Source: Xestospongia muta (taxonomy: Eukaryota > Porifera > Demospongiae > Haplosclerida > Petrosiidae). Taken from it: DNA of 64,000 bases. The position numbers and the translations under genes are program-made. The notes under the pieces were generated by a model that saw only the letters and a list, made by a program, of their open reading frames with translations, was not told the origin of the DNA and did not search any database. Below, in pieces: positions 11,311 to 23,670 of the stretch (position 1 is its first letter; the number at the start of each line of letters is the position of its first letter). Location: NCBI GenBank assembly GCA_963693285.1, contig OY848917.1, positions 29,027,245 through 29,091,244 on the forward strand, in the 5' to 3' direction.

Positions 11311-12235
11311 TGTACACATGAGTGTGTATACTAGTACTTACTAAACACATTCTTTTTAATCATGTACTAAATATATTGATGTAATTATTTTCACTATTTT
11401 TGTAATATTGAACGTTTGTTAAATGAGAAATGTAGTGTTTTCTGTAGAATTGGATATTTTGTAATTGTTGTAGGTGCACATTAATGGCTCTCACATTGTG
11501 ACTTACTATTTTTTAAAATCCTTTAGTCACGAAACAATGATGCTCATCCTATTTTAGGAAATCAGGAAATTCTAAAGGTTATTCTGAGAATGGCCTCATA
11601 AATAAATAAAGACTTTAATATATAGGATTGAAACACTAGCAAATGTCTAGTGTTCAACATTTTCTAATGAGTTTCAATATGACAATTACAAACTACAGAC
11701 AGTCTTTCAATTCTTTGTCCTGCTATAATTATTCGAATGAATTATTAAGGATCTTTTGTTTTCATTTGTTTACATAACGTCACAAATACTTTTAGTTTCG
11801 ATTTTTATTTTATCTGAGTCAATGGAATCATTTTTAAAACAACATCAACAACTTTTAATTTTACACAGTTTCTTTTTTTAAGTCTTGTAATAGTCATATA
11901 TCTGTACACATTGAAAATTATATCTCACCTACAAAGTATGAGTATCATGATAAACTGTCTTAAAATTGTAGTTGACTACCTAATACTATTATTGCTATCA
12001 TATTGTGGTTGTATATGACTACATTTGTGGAAAGATTGCTTTATTAAACATTGTTTTTGACTTATTGTTTAGCCATTTTTTAAATATGGTACACAAGTAC
12101 TATAAAAGGATGTTTATGTGGTGATCAAAGTTATATTAAATATAACACATTTTACTTTCAAGTAATTGAAGGCCAATGTGACCACATTCATTGACAATGT
12201 ATTTAATTAAAATTATCTTTGTAAAAAAGGCTAGT
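11311..12235. other. 3' flank of the FERM-kinase gene
   Basis: AT-rich sequence shared with the other arm (about 19486-20392). No exon is seen. A part near 11450-11600 recurs in the remnants at 19235-19485 and 25705-25900, which marks it as kinase-gene 3' flank. Confidence 0.6.
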
Positions 12236-12575
12236 AAGAAAACCTAATTAGTCATTACTGAAAAAGACATTCTTCAGTAAAGATATGTAAATATATCAAA
12301 CTACTATTGATAATCTATGCAAATGTTGATATTGTCCTAGGCCTCCTCAGCAATACTTACTGAGGGTGCCAAAGTAATGTAAACTCTCAGAGAATATTTC
12401 AAAAAAGAGTTTGAAATTGAGAAAGCTGAACTTCATGAAAGAATGCATTCACTTCAGAAGGAAATTAATACTCTTCGATCTGCCTGAGAAAAAAAAAAGA
12501 GAGACCACAATTTAGCTCTGAAGGCTCAAACAGACAAATTTGAGGAGATGCTCCATCTTCAGAGTGAGGTAAATG
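12236..12575 (+). pseudogene. 5' fragment of another kinase-gene copy (intron end and coiled coil)
   Basis: From 12236 the sequence resembles the last intron of the FERM-kinase gene (about 9955-10160). From about 12346 it resembles the start of the last exon, with the same TLTDDAK-like and FKKEFEIEKAELH coding. A stop replaces the codon after KVM, another stop follows a poly-A run near 12485, and the match ends near 12575 inside the coiled coil. The kinase domain is absent. It is a truncated tandem copy. Confidence 0.8.
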
Positions 12576-12942
12576 TTAGTACTGAGTTTAGTTAATTATC
12601 CTCTATTGGTTACATTAGGTATGTTCACATTTTGTCTAACTAAATAATTCTGTGTGTACATATTAGGTGTTTGAAGTGTTGTGGAGAAATTGTTCAGCCT
12701 ACTAAACTGTACTTTGAAAAATAGTGAAAGCATTAGTTTTCACTAACATTTGTTGATTTTTCCTTTTTGCTGAAGTTAGAATTAAATGATAAATTGTTAC
12801 AATTAATGTTCTAATAAAGTTTTCAGAAACATTTTACATCTATTTATTTTAATCCTTATAATATGGCCATGGATGTATGGTTGAGACAATATAATTATAG
12901 TGGTGAATGTATAAAAAAGCAGTTATAAATTCACAAATTATT

Positions 12943-13746
12943 GATCAAATTTAGGACACACGTGGTAATACTCTAAAGTGTCACTGTGACCATCACACAA
13001 TAACTTAACAATAATAAGTAATAACTTAGTAATTATGTTGAGCAGACTATAGTAATTTGTTTTGCTGGGAAGGTTTAATGTCACATGATCTGTACTCAGG
13101 GTTCATGTTTTGGTATAATTTATTACTATAGGATCAAATCACTGGATATGTACTTGTTGTCAGAAACCTGGATTTGTTGAAGTGATGGATAGTTTGGCAT
13201 TATTTTGTACTCTAACAAAATCTGCAATCCTTCAAATTTCAAAAATATATTCTTTTTCACTGTCTGATTTGAGAGTGCAAGTGCATTCAGTGCAACAACA
13301 GGAAAGTTGTTATGATTGTGGTCCATTCTCAATTGCTACAGCAATAGAAGTATGCTTTGGAAACAATCCTGAACTGGCCACTTTTGATCAATGAAAGATG
13401 CGTGCCCACCTCATTGAATGTTTTGAAGAAAGAAAATTGTCATTGTTCCCTAAAATTGTAAAAGAGTATATTCCTTGTCCTTCAAGACGCCTTCATGTCA
13501 TTAAACTGTTTTGTCTGTGTTATATGCCTGAAGAGTAGATGCTAATGATGATCTTGTGTGATAAGTGTCATAAATTGTTTCATTGTTCCTGTGTTTGTAT
13601 CAATCCCACAGAAGTTCCTGATGTTTGGTACTGCTAGACATGTTATTAATTAGTACTTTTTGTGTTATGTAACGTCTAATTACATTTTGAGCTTCAAAAA
13701 ATGTGTGACACTTTAGAGTATTACCACGTGTGTGCTAAATTTGATC
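12943..13746. mobile_element. non-autonomous DNA transposon with 42-bp terminal inverted repeats
   Basis: The ends 12943-12984 and 13705-13746 are inverted repeats of 42 bp with one mismatch, starting GATCAAATTTAGGACACACG. The related segment at about 16430 lacks the element, so it inserted after the tandem duplication. About 85 bp beyond the right terminal repeat are also absent from the other copy, so the exact ends and target-site duplication are uncertain. The interior carries the protease/PHD remnant described separately. No transposase is seen. Confidence 0.75.
13182..13650 (+). pseudogene. Ulp1-like (C48) cysteine protease plus PHD-finger remnant
   Basis: The frame from 13182 has QQQESCYDCGPFSIATAIE, matching the catalytic Gln..Cys block at the C-terminus of Ulp1/SENP-type proteases (Q..DCG.F). 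After FDQ comes a TGA (13392-13394). In the same frame follow MRAHLIECFEE, then a stop and MMILCDKCHKLFHCSCVCI with a later WYC, a PHD-like zinc finger. Such protease-PHD tails are found in several animal transposon families. With the N-terminus missing and several stops it is a dead cargo fragment. Confidence 0.7.
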
Positions 13747-14023
13747 ACGCGATGTACATTTTTGTCATCTTCCTTTTCTTAAATAGTCCTATCTGTGTGT
13801 GATTCGTCGGACTATCGGTCAGTTACTCAATTATTATGTGGAAAGTAGCCATAACAATGTCAGTTAAAGTTTGATCACCTTATGAGTAACACACGCATAC
13901 ATTGAATAATAATTAACTATAGAGTATTATAATGGATGGTGATCAGATATAGACTTCAACGTAACTTGAATAATGTGTCTCTTGTTCCTGTCATTACATT
14001 TGGTAAACATCACAAAGGCCAGA

Positions 14024-14056
<33 letters not shown>

Positions 14057-14463
14057 TGCTAAGTGTTTCTAGCAATGGCAACCAATTTAGTTAGCCTACT
14101 ATCTGTTGATGTTATTGGTTTAGAACATTGTTTATTACTTATATATGATTCCCTTCCTGTCATATAATGTAAAGCCACATGAATATTAAATATATCTTTC
14201 TCTGCTCACCATTCAAAATATATAGATGTTTTCCAAAGAATTAGCATTCACTATACACAATGATATAATTGTCTGCTACTGATTTCATTAGAAAGGTCAT
14301 TATAAACCCACAGTGTATATTGTTCATTATATACATGTATTACATATATGTAGTGTTGTACAGATGATGTAACATTTAACCTCAAAAGGTCATAATTTGA
14401 TATGCAGACATTGAGGTTAAACTTATTTATTATGAATATGTACAGTGTATGTAGAAGTATTAT

Positions 14464-14504
14464 CTGTGTATTCTATATCTTAGACAGAGATATAGAATAC
14501 ACAG
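14464..14504. repeat. perfect 17-bp hairpin
   Basis: CTGTGTATTCTATATCT and its exact reverse complement are separated by 7 nt (TAGACAG). Only the right half exists in the sister copy (near 16650), so the hairpin marks the edge of the block found only in copy a. Confidence 0.8.
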
Positions 14505-15457
14505 ACACAACATTATATAAGCTTGTACTTCAGATCATATTTCTCTTGCATGGAATGTATTGTTTAGACAGTGTACTGATTGTATCATATATATAATATC
14601 TATATTGTGATCACATGTGCATGTGTAGTCACACATGTGATGTTAGGGATTATTTTCAAATTTCTGATGAAATTATCTACAACAATGAATGACATTAGAT
14701 GATCAAATGACTAGTTTTTGACTTTATATCACCAATGATGTGAACTGGAGTTGGTGTATTTCTTTGTTCAAATGTCAGTTTACACTGATAGTATGTAAGT
14801 TCTACTAAGGTGTAGGTAAGGTGTACATCTACCAAAAATAAGTTTATCAAAAGGACCATGGATAAAGCTTTAAGTTTTTGTTTTTTAATTAAGTTTCTGT
14901 TTAACAACTAACTTTTAAATTAACAACATCAAAATTGTCTAACAATTATTTAAATGTAATGATCTTTCATAATTATAACTGACTACAATTAGCAATCATC
15001 TGTATAAAGCTATACCTAGAACCCATCCATATCAATGTGAGATATGGGTCAATCATTCAATACAACACTTGTATGTGTAGTTGATTACATTTTAACCATA
15101 TATATAGAGGTTACCACAAGTCAGTATGCAGGTGTAATGCACATGTATGACCTTATAAAGATGATATAATACCTTATGATATTTACAATAATATATTCAT
15201 ATAATTTTATATCTTAATTTATATCAACAGTATATACAATAATAGGTCTTTCTCCACACATGTAATAACATAATGACGCAATGACGTAATTATTAAAAAT
15301 AGTAACATACAATCATGAGTTACTATGTAATAGAGAACCATTGATGATGTCATCCCATATACTGATTACATATTCATACTTGCTGAGGATGATGCAATAT
15401 TGCATAGATAAAAGAACAGATCTGACATTATAATTTCAGTTAGCAAAGAACATAATT

Positions 15458-16206
15458 ATGTTTATTGCAATCTTACTCATGGTCATTGGCCTTTTCGTAC
15501 AAGGAATCAACTCTCAGACTACTCCTGAAACATGTACACAAGCTGTGAATATGCCTTGTATAGCTTACTGTAATCAAAGCAATCTCTTTCTTAATATTGC
15601 TGAGATATTTCATCATCCGTAAGTTTTAAGAGAAATAGAATATGCTAAGGGTATTGTATCTTTTTGCAGATTGACAGCCATTGATCCCGATGACATATAT
15701 AGCTATACATACCAACCATATTATGGACTGGACTGTAATCCTACCACTAATAGTCCAAGAAGTGCTGTAAGTGATATTTGCTTTATATATATATATATAT
15801 TATATATAATGTGATAACTATCATTTAGATCTGTCAAACATATCTGAAGGATCCCAATCAAAAGTTTAGTGCTGGCAGTATGGTCTTTGTTGATTGGTTT
15901 TTACGTGAAACTGATCCATACTACTTTACTGTTACTTATCTGTTAGGAGATAGTAACAGGTTAGACAGAGATTATATATACTTGTTTCATTTATTTATTT
16001 ATATCTATAGAACTACAATAGTACATTTTAAACAAGATGATACAGTTGATGATCCTGTATTGGCTACATTTGGTGAACCATCTCGCAGGGAATATGTATG
16101 TTCACATTTTGTCTAACTAAATACCTCTGTGTGTACATATTAGGTGTTTGAAGTGCGTGGAAAAAAGATTGGTCAGCCTACTAATCTGTACTTTGAGAAG
16201 AAGTGA
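15458..16206 (+). CDS. small secreted protein, unknown family
   Basis: Five exons join in phase: 15458-15618, 15670-15766, 15829-15959, 16011-16095, 16144-16206, giving 178 residues and a stop. All introns are ~50-60 bp with GT..AG ends. The N-terminus MFIAILLMVIGLFVQGINSQ is a clear signal peptide. The mature part starts QTTPETCTQAVNMPCIAYC and has six Cys in its first two thirds, suggesting disulphide bonds; no transmembrane helix follows. I do not recognise the family and assign no function. The gene lies between the two inverted arms and its last exon was copied upstream at 12.6-12.7 kb, so it was part of the local duplication. Confidence 0.75.
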
Positions 16207-17385
16207 TCATGAAAACATTAATTTACTAATATTTGTTGATTTTTCCTTTTTTGCTGAAGTTAGAATTAAATGATAAATTGTTGCAATTAATATCCTAATA
16301 AAGTTTTTAGAGACATTTTACATCTATTTGCTTTAATCCTTATAATATTGCCATGGATGTATGGTTGAGACAATATAACTATAGTGGTGAATGTATAAAA
16401 AACAGTTATAAATACACAAATTATTACTTAGTATACATTCCTTATATTATTATGTGGAAAGTAGCCATAACAATGTCGAATGAGGATAGATCACCCTATG
16501 AGTAACAAACACATAGATTGAATGATAATACTCTAACTATAGAGTATTATAATGGATGGTGATCAGATATAGACTTCAAAGTAACTTTTGTTCTTTATAC
16601 ATGCTCCTTTGTTTTAAGTGCTGACAAAACGTTCTTAGACAAAGATATAGAATACACAGACACAACATTATATAATGTTGTACTTCATATCATATTTCTA
16701 TTGCATGGAATGTATTGTTTAGATAGTGTACTGATTGCATCACATATATAATATATATATTGTGATCACATGTGCATGTGTAGCCACACGTGTGATGTTA
16801 GGGATTATTTTCAAAATTTCCGATGAAATTATCTACAGACAATTACATCAGGAAATACTATGATCAATTAACTAGTTTATTAACTTTATATCAGCACCAA
16901 CTGAATCAACTAGAATAGATATATTTGTTTGTTCAAGTGGCAGTTTAAACCTATAGCATGTAACTGTAGTTATGTATATCTACCAAATAAGTCTATCAAG
17001 TCATTTTCTGTTAACAATTGGCTTTTAAATTAACAACGTCGAAAACAAATCGTCTGAAGATTATTTTAATGTAATGATCTTTTTTCAATACAAATGACTA
17101 CAAGCAGCAATCACCTGTATAAAGCTACACCTAGAAAGTATCCATGTTGATATGAGACATGGGTTGATGATGAGTTACCACACTTGTATTTGTACATGAT
17201 TACAATTTAGTTTAACCACATATATAAATAGAGGTTATCATAAGTTGGTGTACAGCTATAATACATATGCATAACTTTAAAGATAATGCAATGAGTTATG
17301 ATATTCATGATCACAATAACAACATAATATTCATATGATTTAATATCTTTATATCAACAATAGATACAATAATAGGGTCTTTTTG
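16090..17385. repeat. tandem duplicated segment, copy b
   Basis: Begins in the last intron of the secreted-protein gene and runs through its 3' flank. It matches 12597-15252 minus that copy's insertions. 16207-17385 is non-coding. Confidence 0.8.
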
Positions 17386-17859
17386 AAAATTTCAACTATA
17401 GGTCATCTTGTTTTAACAATACATCACAAATCATGGCAAGATAATGTTTGAGTTCACTGTGAATGTCTCACTAATTACTTTTCTAGCTTTCTGATAATTA
17501 GAACTGCCTTAGTTAATACAGATTTTCTTATAAGCTTCATTTTCAAAGAGGCTATCAACAAGTGCGATCAGGACTACCTGAAAAGCACTCAATTGTCATC
17601 TATGCTATTAGATAAAATCTTGAGTGGACCTTCCAAATTTCCAAGTGCTTGTTCAGTCTGACTACACTTAGCCACACCTCTTGTGGCAAATACCTTGTCT
17701 TTTTCTCTCAATATTCAACAGTATTAACGTAGTTTTGTAATCTCATGAAAATGGACACCTGTTGTTTTAGAACAAGAACCTTTTCTCTAGGTACAATATT
17801 ACTAATATGTACTATCTTTAAATCCTTGTGGTGTGTACATTGTATAGTTTATCTTACAT
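17386..17859. other. unassigned, possible gene debris on minus strand
   Basis: Short minus-strand stretches look protein-like (for example SQTEQALGNLEGPLKILSNS near 17600-17650) but are broken by stops and cannot be joined. Nothing is identified. Confidence 0.25.
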
Positions 17860-18165
17860 TTAAGAGTACCTTAGTCCTTTTGAAGGTTGTGCATTATGAC
17901 CATTTCCTCTTATAAATTGATTGACACTGAAACTAAAGTGGCCATCTGTCCCTCCACTTCTAGTTCTTCCTTGAACCTTACCTCCTCTCTCAGAACAAAA
18001 AGAGTTCTGTTTCTTCTTTTCCTCATGATCACTTGAACTTTCAGTCAATGAGTTGTACTCCAATCTGATATAGGCACATGTGGGATATTCCTCAAATGGT
18101 ACTGTCTCCTGATTCAATTCCTCAACATTAATATTACTAGACCTACTTCCAGTACTGCTGATTTA
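17860..18165 (-). CDS. hypothetical exon, unrecognised
   Basis: A hydrophilic minus-strand frame of ~90 codons, rich in Ser, Glu and Gly, runs from about 18165, where AAATCAG could be an acceptor, to a stop near 17860. It includes NQETVPFEEYPTCAYIRLEY and a Lys/Glu-rich stretch. There is no signal, membrane segment or known motif. It may be the last exon of a lost gene, or cargo of the transposase remnant upstream at 18.95-19.2 kb. Confidence 0.25.
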
Positions 18166-18239
18166 GTGATGAGCACTATCAATTGCTACACATGTCCTCT
18201 TTGCAATTTTGTAAGTAATAAGTATCATATGACATTGCC

Positions 18240-18297
18240 AAATTACATTCATACATACATACATACATACATATATATATTTATGTATGTATGCATG

Positions 18298-18350
<53 letters not shown>

Positions 18351-18470
18351 GCACATATATATACACACACATATATGCATGCATGTATGTATGTATGTAT
18401 GTATATATATATATAATATATATATATATATACATAGATATACACACACACACACACACATATATATTGT
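18240..18470. repeat. microsatellite (CATA)n, (TA)n, (CA)n
   Basis: Mixed di- and tetranucleotide run. It produces open frames in several reading frames on both strands, none of them genes. Confidence 0.95.
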
Positions 18471-18949
18471 ACCCAAAGTGATTGTTTTACAATTGATGTT
18501 TTTTTGTTCTTTACACACACAGCTCTTTTTCTTCAAATGCTGTCAAATATCCATAGCAAATGCTTTGTTCTGTACTTGCAGTCCTCTTACTATATTAACA
18601 ACAATCATCCAACTAATAGGAGTATTTTTACAATATATATATATCCTTTTTGTAGAACATGGTCAAGTTTTGTTTGATTACATTCATGAGATCCAGTAAA
18701 TTCAATTGAGCCCTAAGTGGAGGCAATTGAACTTAGTCTAAGAACTATCAGAATTTGAAAGGCACTATAATCATCACATATTTTTCTTTAATGATGCCAT
18801 TAAGCATAAAGCATACATCCTTTATGTATACTACGACAACAAGAAGAGCTGGTATATGTAGTAGTCAACTATAGGACTAAACACAAACTAAAAATTAAAG
18901 TATTATTATCATTGCAGTTTATAGGTACTACCTTGGTAATTTGCATCCC
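18471..18949. other. intergenic, nothing recognised
   Basis: AT-rich interval between the microsatellite and the transposase remnant. No intact gene is seen. Confidence 0.35.
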
Positions 18950-19225
18950 TCATTAACTGTGCATGCCTCCATGATTCCTTTTTTCTCATAATTTTCTTGG
19001 TGGCTGCTCAGGTGTTTTCAATCTCTTGTGTGTTAGTGTGTTACTTGATGGGTCAACAAAACTTCTCTAATATGATTTACTGCATTGTGAGTCATTCCCA
19101 GATATCACATTTCTACTGTATGCCCTCCACTCATCATATAAGAAAGTTATACCAAAAATAATATATTTCTGGATAAGTGGCAACAAAGTTTCTGTGGATC
19201 TGTCCTCCACTTCAGTTATAAAAGT
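18950..19225 (-). mobile_element. Merlin/IS1595 (ISXO2)-like transposase remnant
   Basis: On the minus strand from about 19220 the translation runs VEDRSTETLLPLIQKYI, then FLYDEWRAY, then after a stop SFVDPSSNTLTHKRL, ending in stops. This is the order of the catalytic core in ISXO2/IS1595-like transposases (V.DRS..TL.P.I......I.SDEW.AY......FVDP....HT..IE). Only the part around the second catalytic Asp is kept. The upstream part is cut off where the kinase-gene remnant begins (about 19235). No terminal repeats were found. Confidence 0.6.
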
Positions 19226-19234
19226 TTTAGAAGT

Positions 19235-19485
19235 TGCTGATTGCTTAAACTAGTATAAGCATCATTAATAATACTGTTTCATGACTAAAGGATTTTAAAA
19301 AAATAATAAGACACAATATTGGGAGCAATTAATGTGGAACAACAATTACAAAATATCCAATTCTACAGAAAACACTAAATTTCTCAGTTAACAAAAGTTC
19401 AAATCAATATTAAAAATAGTGAAAATAATTAGATCAATATCTTATTTATAATATGGTTAAAAAGATTGTGTTTAGTAATTACTAG
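19235..19485 (-). pseudogene. 3' end remnant of another kinase-gene copy
   Basis: It resembles 20135-20370 (the 3' flank of the right-arm gene) and 11330-11580 (left arm), sharing GATTGCTTAAACTAG-like and CAGTTAACAAAAGTTCAA stretches. No coding part is left. It abuts the inner edge of the right arm as the 12236-12575 fragment abuts the left. Confidence 0.65.
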
Positions 19486-20392
19486 CCTTTTTTACAAATA
19501 TAATATATAAGATTGTAAATGAATGTGGTCACGTTGGCCTTCAATTACTCGAAAGTAAAATGTGTTGTATTTAATATAACTTTAATCACCACACAAACAT
19601 CTTTTTATAGTACTGGTGTTCTATATTTAAAAATAAGGCAAAAACAATGATTAATAAAGCAATGTTTACAAAAATGTAGTCACATACAACCAAAGTATGA
19701 TAGCAATAATAGTATTAGATAGTCAACTACAATTTTAAGACAGTTTATCATGATACTCATACTTTGTAGGTGAGATTTAGTTTTCAATGTGTACAGATAT
19801 ATGACTATTATAATACTTAAAAAAAGAAACTGTGTAAAATTAAAAGTTGTTAATGTTGTTTTGAAAATGATTCCACTGACCCAGATAAAATAAAAATTAA
19901 AACTAAAAGTATATGTGACCTTATGTAAACGAATGAAAACAAAGGATCCTTAATAATTTATCTGAATAATTATGGCGGGTAAAGAATTGAAAGACTGTCT
20001 GTAGTTTGTAATTGTCATATTGAAACTTGTTAGAAAATGTTTGAACACTAGACATTTGCCAGTGTTTCAATCCCATATATTAAAGTCTTTATTTATTTAT
20101 GAGGCCATTCTCAGAATAAACTTTAGAATTTCCTGATTGCCTAAACTAGGATGAGCATCATTGTTTCATGACTAAAAAAAATTTAAGAAACAATAAGTCA
20201 CAATGTGGGAGCCATTAATGTGCACCAACAACAATTACAAAATATACAATTCTACAGAAAAAAACTAAATTTATCAGCTAACAAAAGTTCAAGTCAATAA
20301 TATTACAAAAATAGTGAAAATAATTAGATCAATTAGTACATGATTAAAAAGAATGTGTTAAGTAAGTACTAGTATACACACTCATGTGTACA

Positions 20393-23300
20393 TTATTTGT
20401 GAAGTTGTTTAATGTAAATGTCTAAATGCTCTATAACTTGTTTAATTGTTGGACGAACACTGGGTTTTACTTTGATGCACGTAAGTATTATGCGATGAAG
20501 AGATGGAGTTTGAGAAAAAATTTGTTGACACATTTCATTAAAAATTAAAGGGTCTGGAAAACGACAAGTCAATATTTCACAAAATAGAATACCATAGCTA
20601 TATACATCCATCTTAGTTGTCAGTGTTGTATTGATTTCAGCAATCTTTGATTCAGGAGCACTATATACTAAAGCACCTCTTGCACTTGTAGTTGCTTGGC
20701 AAGCCTTATTAGCAGAGCCAAAGTCGGAGATCTTAGTTTTCCATTTGTTAGGGCCTTTTGATTCTAAAAGAACATTACCACTGCTAATGTCACGATGAAT
20801 AATAGGATCAGGTAAGCAATGTAAGTAGTTTAGACCTACTGCAACATCTCGCATTATGGTCAATATGACAGGTTCACAGGTTGTGTTAGGAGTGAGTTGC
20901 TTGCTTTCATAAGCACCACGTAGTGAGGTATCCATAATCTCAGTAATAATCATAGGATTACCAGATGGATCATCTAATACAGCACCAATAAACTGAAGGA
21001 GGTTGGGGTGACGTAACTGAGCCATTGTGTTGATCTCGCGATCTAGTAACTTGAGATTATCTTCACTTATTATCACATGGTGCATTTGTTTTACAGCTAC
21101 TTTCTGTTCTCGATAGATACCAACCCATATCACTCCCCAGGCACCTCTTCCTAATTCATCATCAGTTAGAGTGACCTCATTATGACTGACTTTCCATGAG
21201 TCATTCTGCTTTTTTAGCTCCATGTTCTCCACTGATAGTCTGGCTACTATTCTTTGTAGCTCTGAAATAGCTTGATCTTTCTCAAACTGGAGTTGAGTGT
21301 TAGACGCTTTTAGAATATTTATCTTTCTCTGAAGATGGAGTATCTCCTCCTTAAAATCTGTTTGAGCCTTTAGAGCTGTAATGTGGTCTGTCTTCTCTTT
21401 TACATAGGTAGATTGACGAGTATCAATTTGCATCTGAAGTGAACGCATTCTTTGATGAAGTTCAGCTTTCTCGATTTCAAACTCTTTTTTGAAATATTCT
21501 CTGAGACTTTCCATTACTTTGGCATCATCAGTAAGTGTTGCTGAGGAGGACAATATCAACATACATAATTAGTAACATTTATAAAGTTTAATTACTAAAG
21601 CATGAATTTAAATGCACTGTAAGCAATATTAATATTTCAGAAATAGCTTGCCAAGATTACATAGATTATTAATAGTAGTTTGATACATCTATATTTTTTA
21701 TTGAAGAATATCTTTCTCAAAAAGGACTTATTAGGCTTACTTCCTAGCCTTTTTTACAAAGATAGTCTCAATTATAAACTATTACTACAAAACCTCATGT
21801 CATATGCTAAGTATCACACAGAGACTATCAAAGAATTACCAAAGTAACAATGTTGGTTGTATTGAGTTGATATTGAAGTAAGTACTTACTGGTTTCTTCT
21901 TGTTGCATTTCATAATATTGATCTCTTTGACTGTCTAGTATCTCAGACACCTCTTCTAGTTGATCATTTTGTATCTGAGTGTATTGTTCACCCTGTGTAT
22001 CAACATTGAGACTTCTCGAAGTAGTCTAAACAGAAAATACATCAACATTTAAAAAGATGATGAACAATATAAAGATACAAAGTAAATCATTAATTAGTTG
22101 AATAGTACGGGTCAAAATGTCAACCTTTCTGAGCAGGCCTTATAGGAAAATAAGAAGAGAACAATGTTAGAGCAACTCATTGCCATAACAAGCTAACTGT
22201 TTTTAAAGTCATATATATCCATGATTCGAGTAAGATTCGGTAATAATCCAATTTGTCTAGTTCATATTAAATAAGTACATCTATGTTAGCCAGCTGTTAT
22301 ACAAGCATTAGCAATATATTATGGCTTGCAATTTGTACAATTCCTACTAACAAACAATATCACTTTGTAAATTTATTTGTACATTCTAATCAAACTTAGG
22401 CTCTTCTTGCACTTAATGAAAGAGAAAAGTCAAGTTTGGTAAATGAGCTATATAATACATCTATTTAAAAATATCACTCAGTTACGGTAAGTATAAACTT
22501 AAAGGCACATAAAAGCTAATAGGACTTTTAAGTATTGATGCATATAGTGTGATTTGACTACAAACAAACAATGTCACTTTGTACATAATGATCCTACTTC
22601 TTTGGTTGTATCTACAGAGACAGAAACATCTTCATGTTCATCAACATCAAAATGACATCTCTTAATTTGTATTAAAGTGTTGATATACTTAGTCATTAAA
22701 TGACAGATAGCTTCTCCTTCTGTTGTCTGAGCTACATAGCATGACTTACTGTAGTCACCAAAATCCTAATATATATAACAGTATAACAATTTATTATTAA
22801 AACAATTGGCAGCTTACTAATGTCAACATATTAGATTTTCTTGCATAACGAAGCACAGTTGTATACGGCCACTCATTTAATACTTCTTTTGTGTTTTTGT
22901 CCATTCGAAGGACAGCCCTTGGTGTAACTCCAAGAAGGTGTGGCACATAGTTTTTATGCCCACGTACCTTTTCCTAAAGAATTAAGTAGTAACAAATCAT
23001 CATATTTGTTGTACCTATGTACTCTGGAATAAGTAACTTTTATACCTTCACAAGAAAATAGGTCCCTCCATAAGTTTTCAAAGAGCGACAAAATCTTATG
23101 TAACAGCACTTTACATCAATTTCTGTCATATCAATTAGTTTTTTATGTTCCTTTATTAGTAACAAATGACCCTGATCATAATGATGCTAATGATTTATGA
23201 AAACTTACATTGTAAATTTCATTTTCTATTCCTTGTACTTTCAAAAAATCCTCTGGTAAAAACTCAGACAAGCTATATTATATAAATAGTAGTATTGGAT

Positions 23301-23670
23301 ATAAATATACTGTTGTACATGAAAAATCTTACTTAAGAAAACCTTTCTTGTGTTGTTCTTTATTATAATTACCAAAATGTACTTGACATTGATAAGCACC
23401 CAATACCACAGCCTCAACTTTTGTACAAGGCTGAAGTCCATTAACAATATAATTTCTTGACTAAAGGATTAAGAAATGACAATGATAATCTAAATGAGGA
23501 ACTGAATGGAAAACTGGTTGTTGTTTTTATTCTATGGAAGTCATCCACTTTAACACAATATTAACATACCTGGATATAAAGAACATCAACTTGAATAGGA
23601 TCAGTAATACATATTCCAGTTTCACCACGTAAAGGTAAATCAACATATTCTTTGTCATTAATGTCATTTA
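20393..23670 (-). CDS. talin-type FERM (F2-F3) - coiled coil - protein kinase, right-arm copy
   Basis: Mirror copy of the left-arm gene. Exons in gene order: 23670-23570, 23460-23333, 23272-23209, 23150-23046, 22973-22818, 22765-22598, 22025-21890, 21540-20393. Each has exactly the length of its partner and correct GT..AG ends, and the frame is open throughout, so both copies could be functional. F2-F3 motifs and all kinase catalytic residues (VAVKQM, IHRDISSGNVLL, SDFGSANK) are kept. In the last exon the copies differ at about 16 positions in the first ~110 residues but only about 7 in the following ~270. Kinase differences include KACQAT for KARQAI after the DFG motif. As in the left copy, the N-terminal exon and start were not found. 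Confidence 0.85.

Larger units (their letters stand above)
5640..12235. repeat. large inverted repeat, left arm
   Basis: The whole segment matches the reverse complement of about 19486-25665. It includes the promoter-proximal DNA, a palindrome, a tetranucleotide microsatellite, eight clear exons of the FERM-kinase gene, and ~900 bp of 3' flank. Exon lengths are identical between arms for all eight exons. The match stops at the inner side at the sequence TTTGTAAAAAAGGCTAGTAA, which is present at the boundary in both arms. The two arms are separated by about 7.2 kb. Confidence 0.9.
12597..15252. repeat. tandem duplicated segment, copy a
   Basis: Pieces of this interval match 16090-17385 in the same order and orientation. 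They begin at the last intron and exon of the small secreted-protein gene, continue through its 3' flank (12720-12942 and 13830-13970), and end with 14480-15252. Its last-exon copy (about 12671-12723) is frameshifted and ends in an early stop. Copy a contains the transposon at 12943-13746 and a ~500 bp stretch at 13975-14480 that copy b lacks. The rest of the interval is non-coding. Confidence 0.8.

Noticed and set aside
18163..18699. Several overlapping frames (up to 177 codons) on both strands
   Set aside because: All cross the (TATG)n/(TA)n/(CA)n run. Open frames on both strands of a simple repeat are expected by chance.
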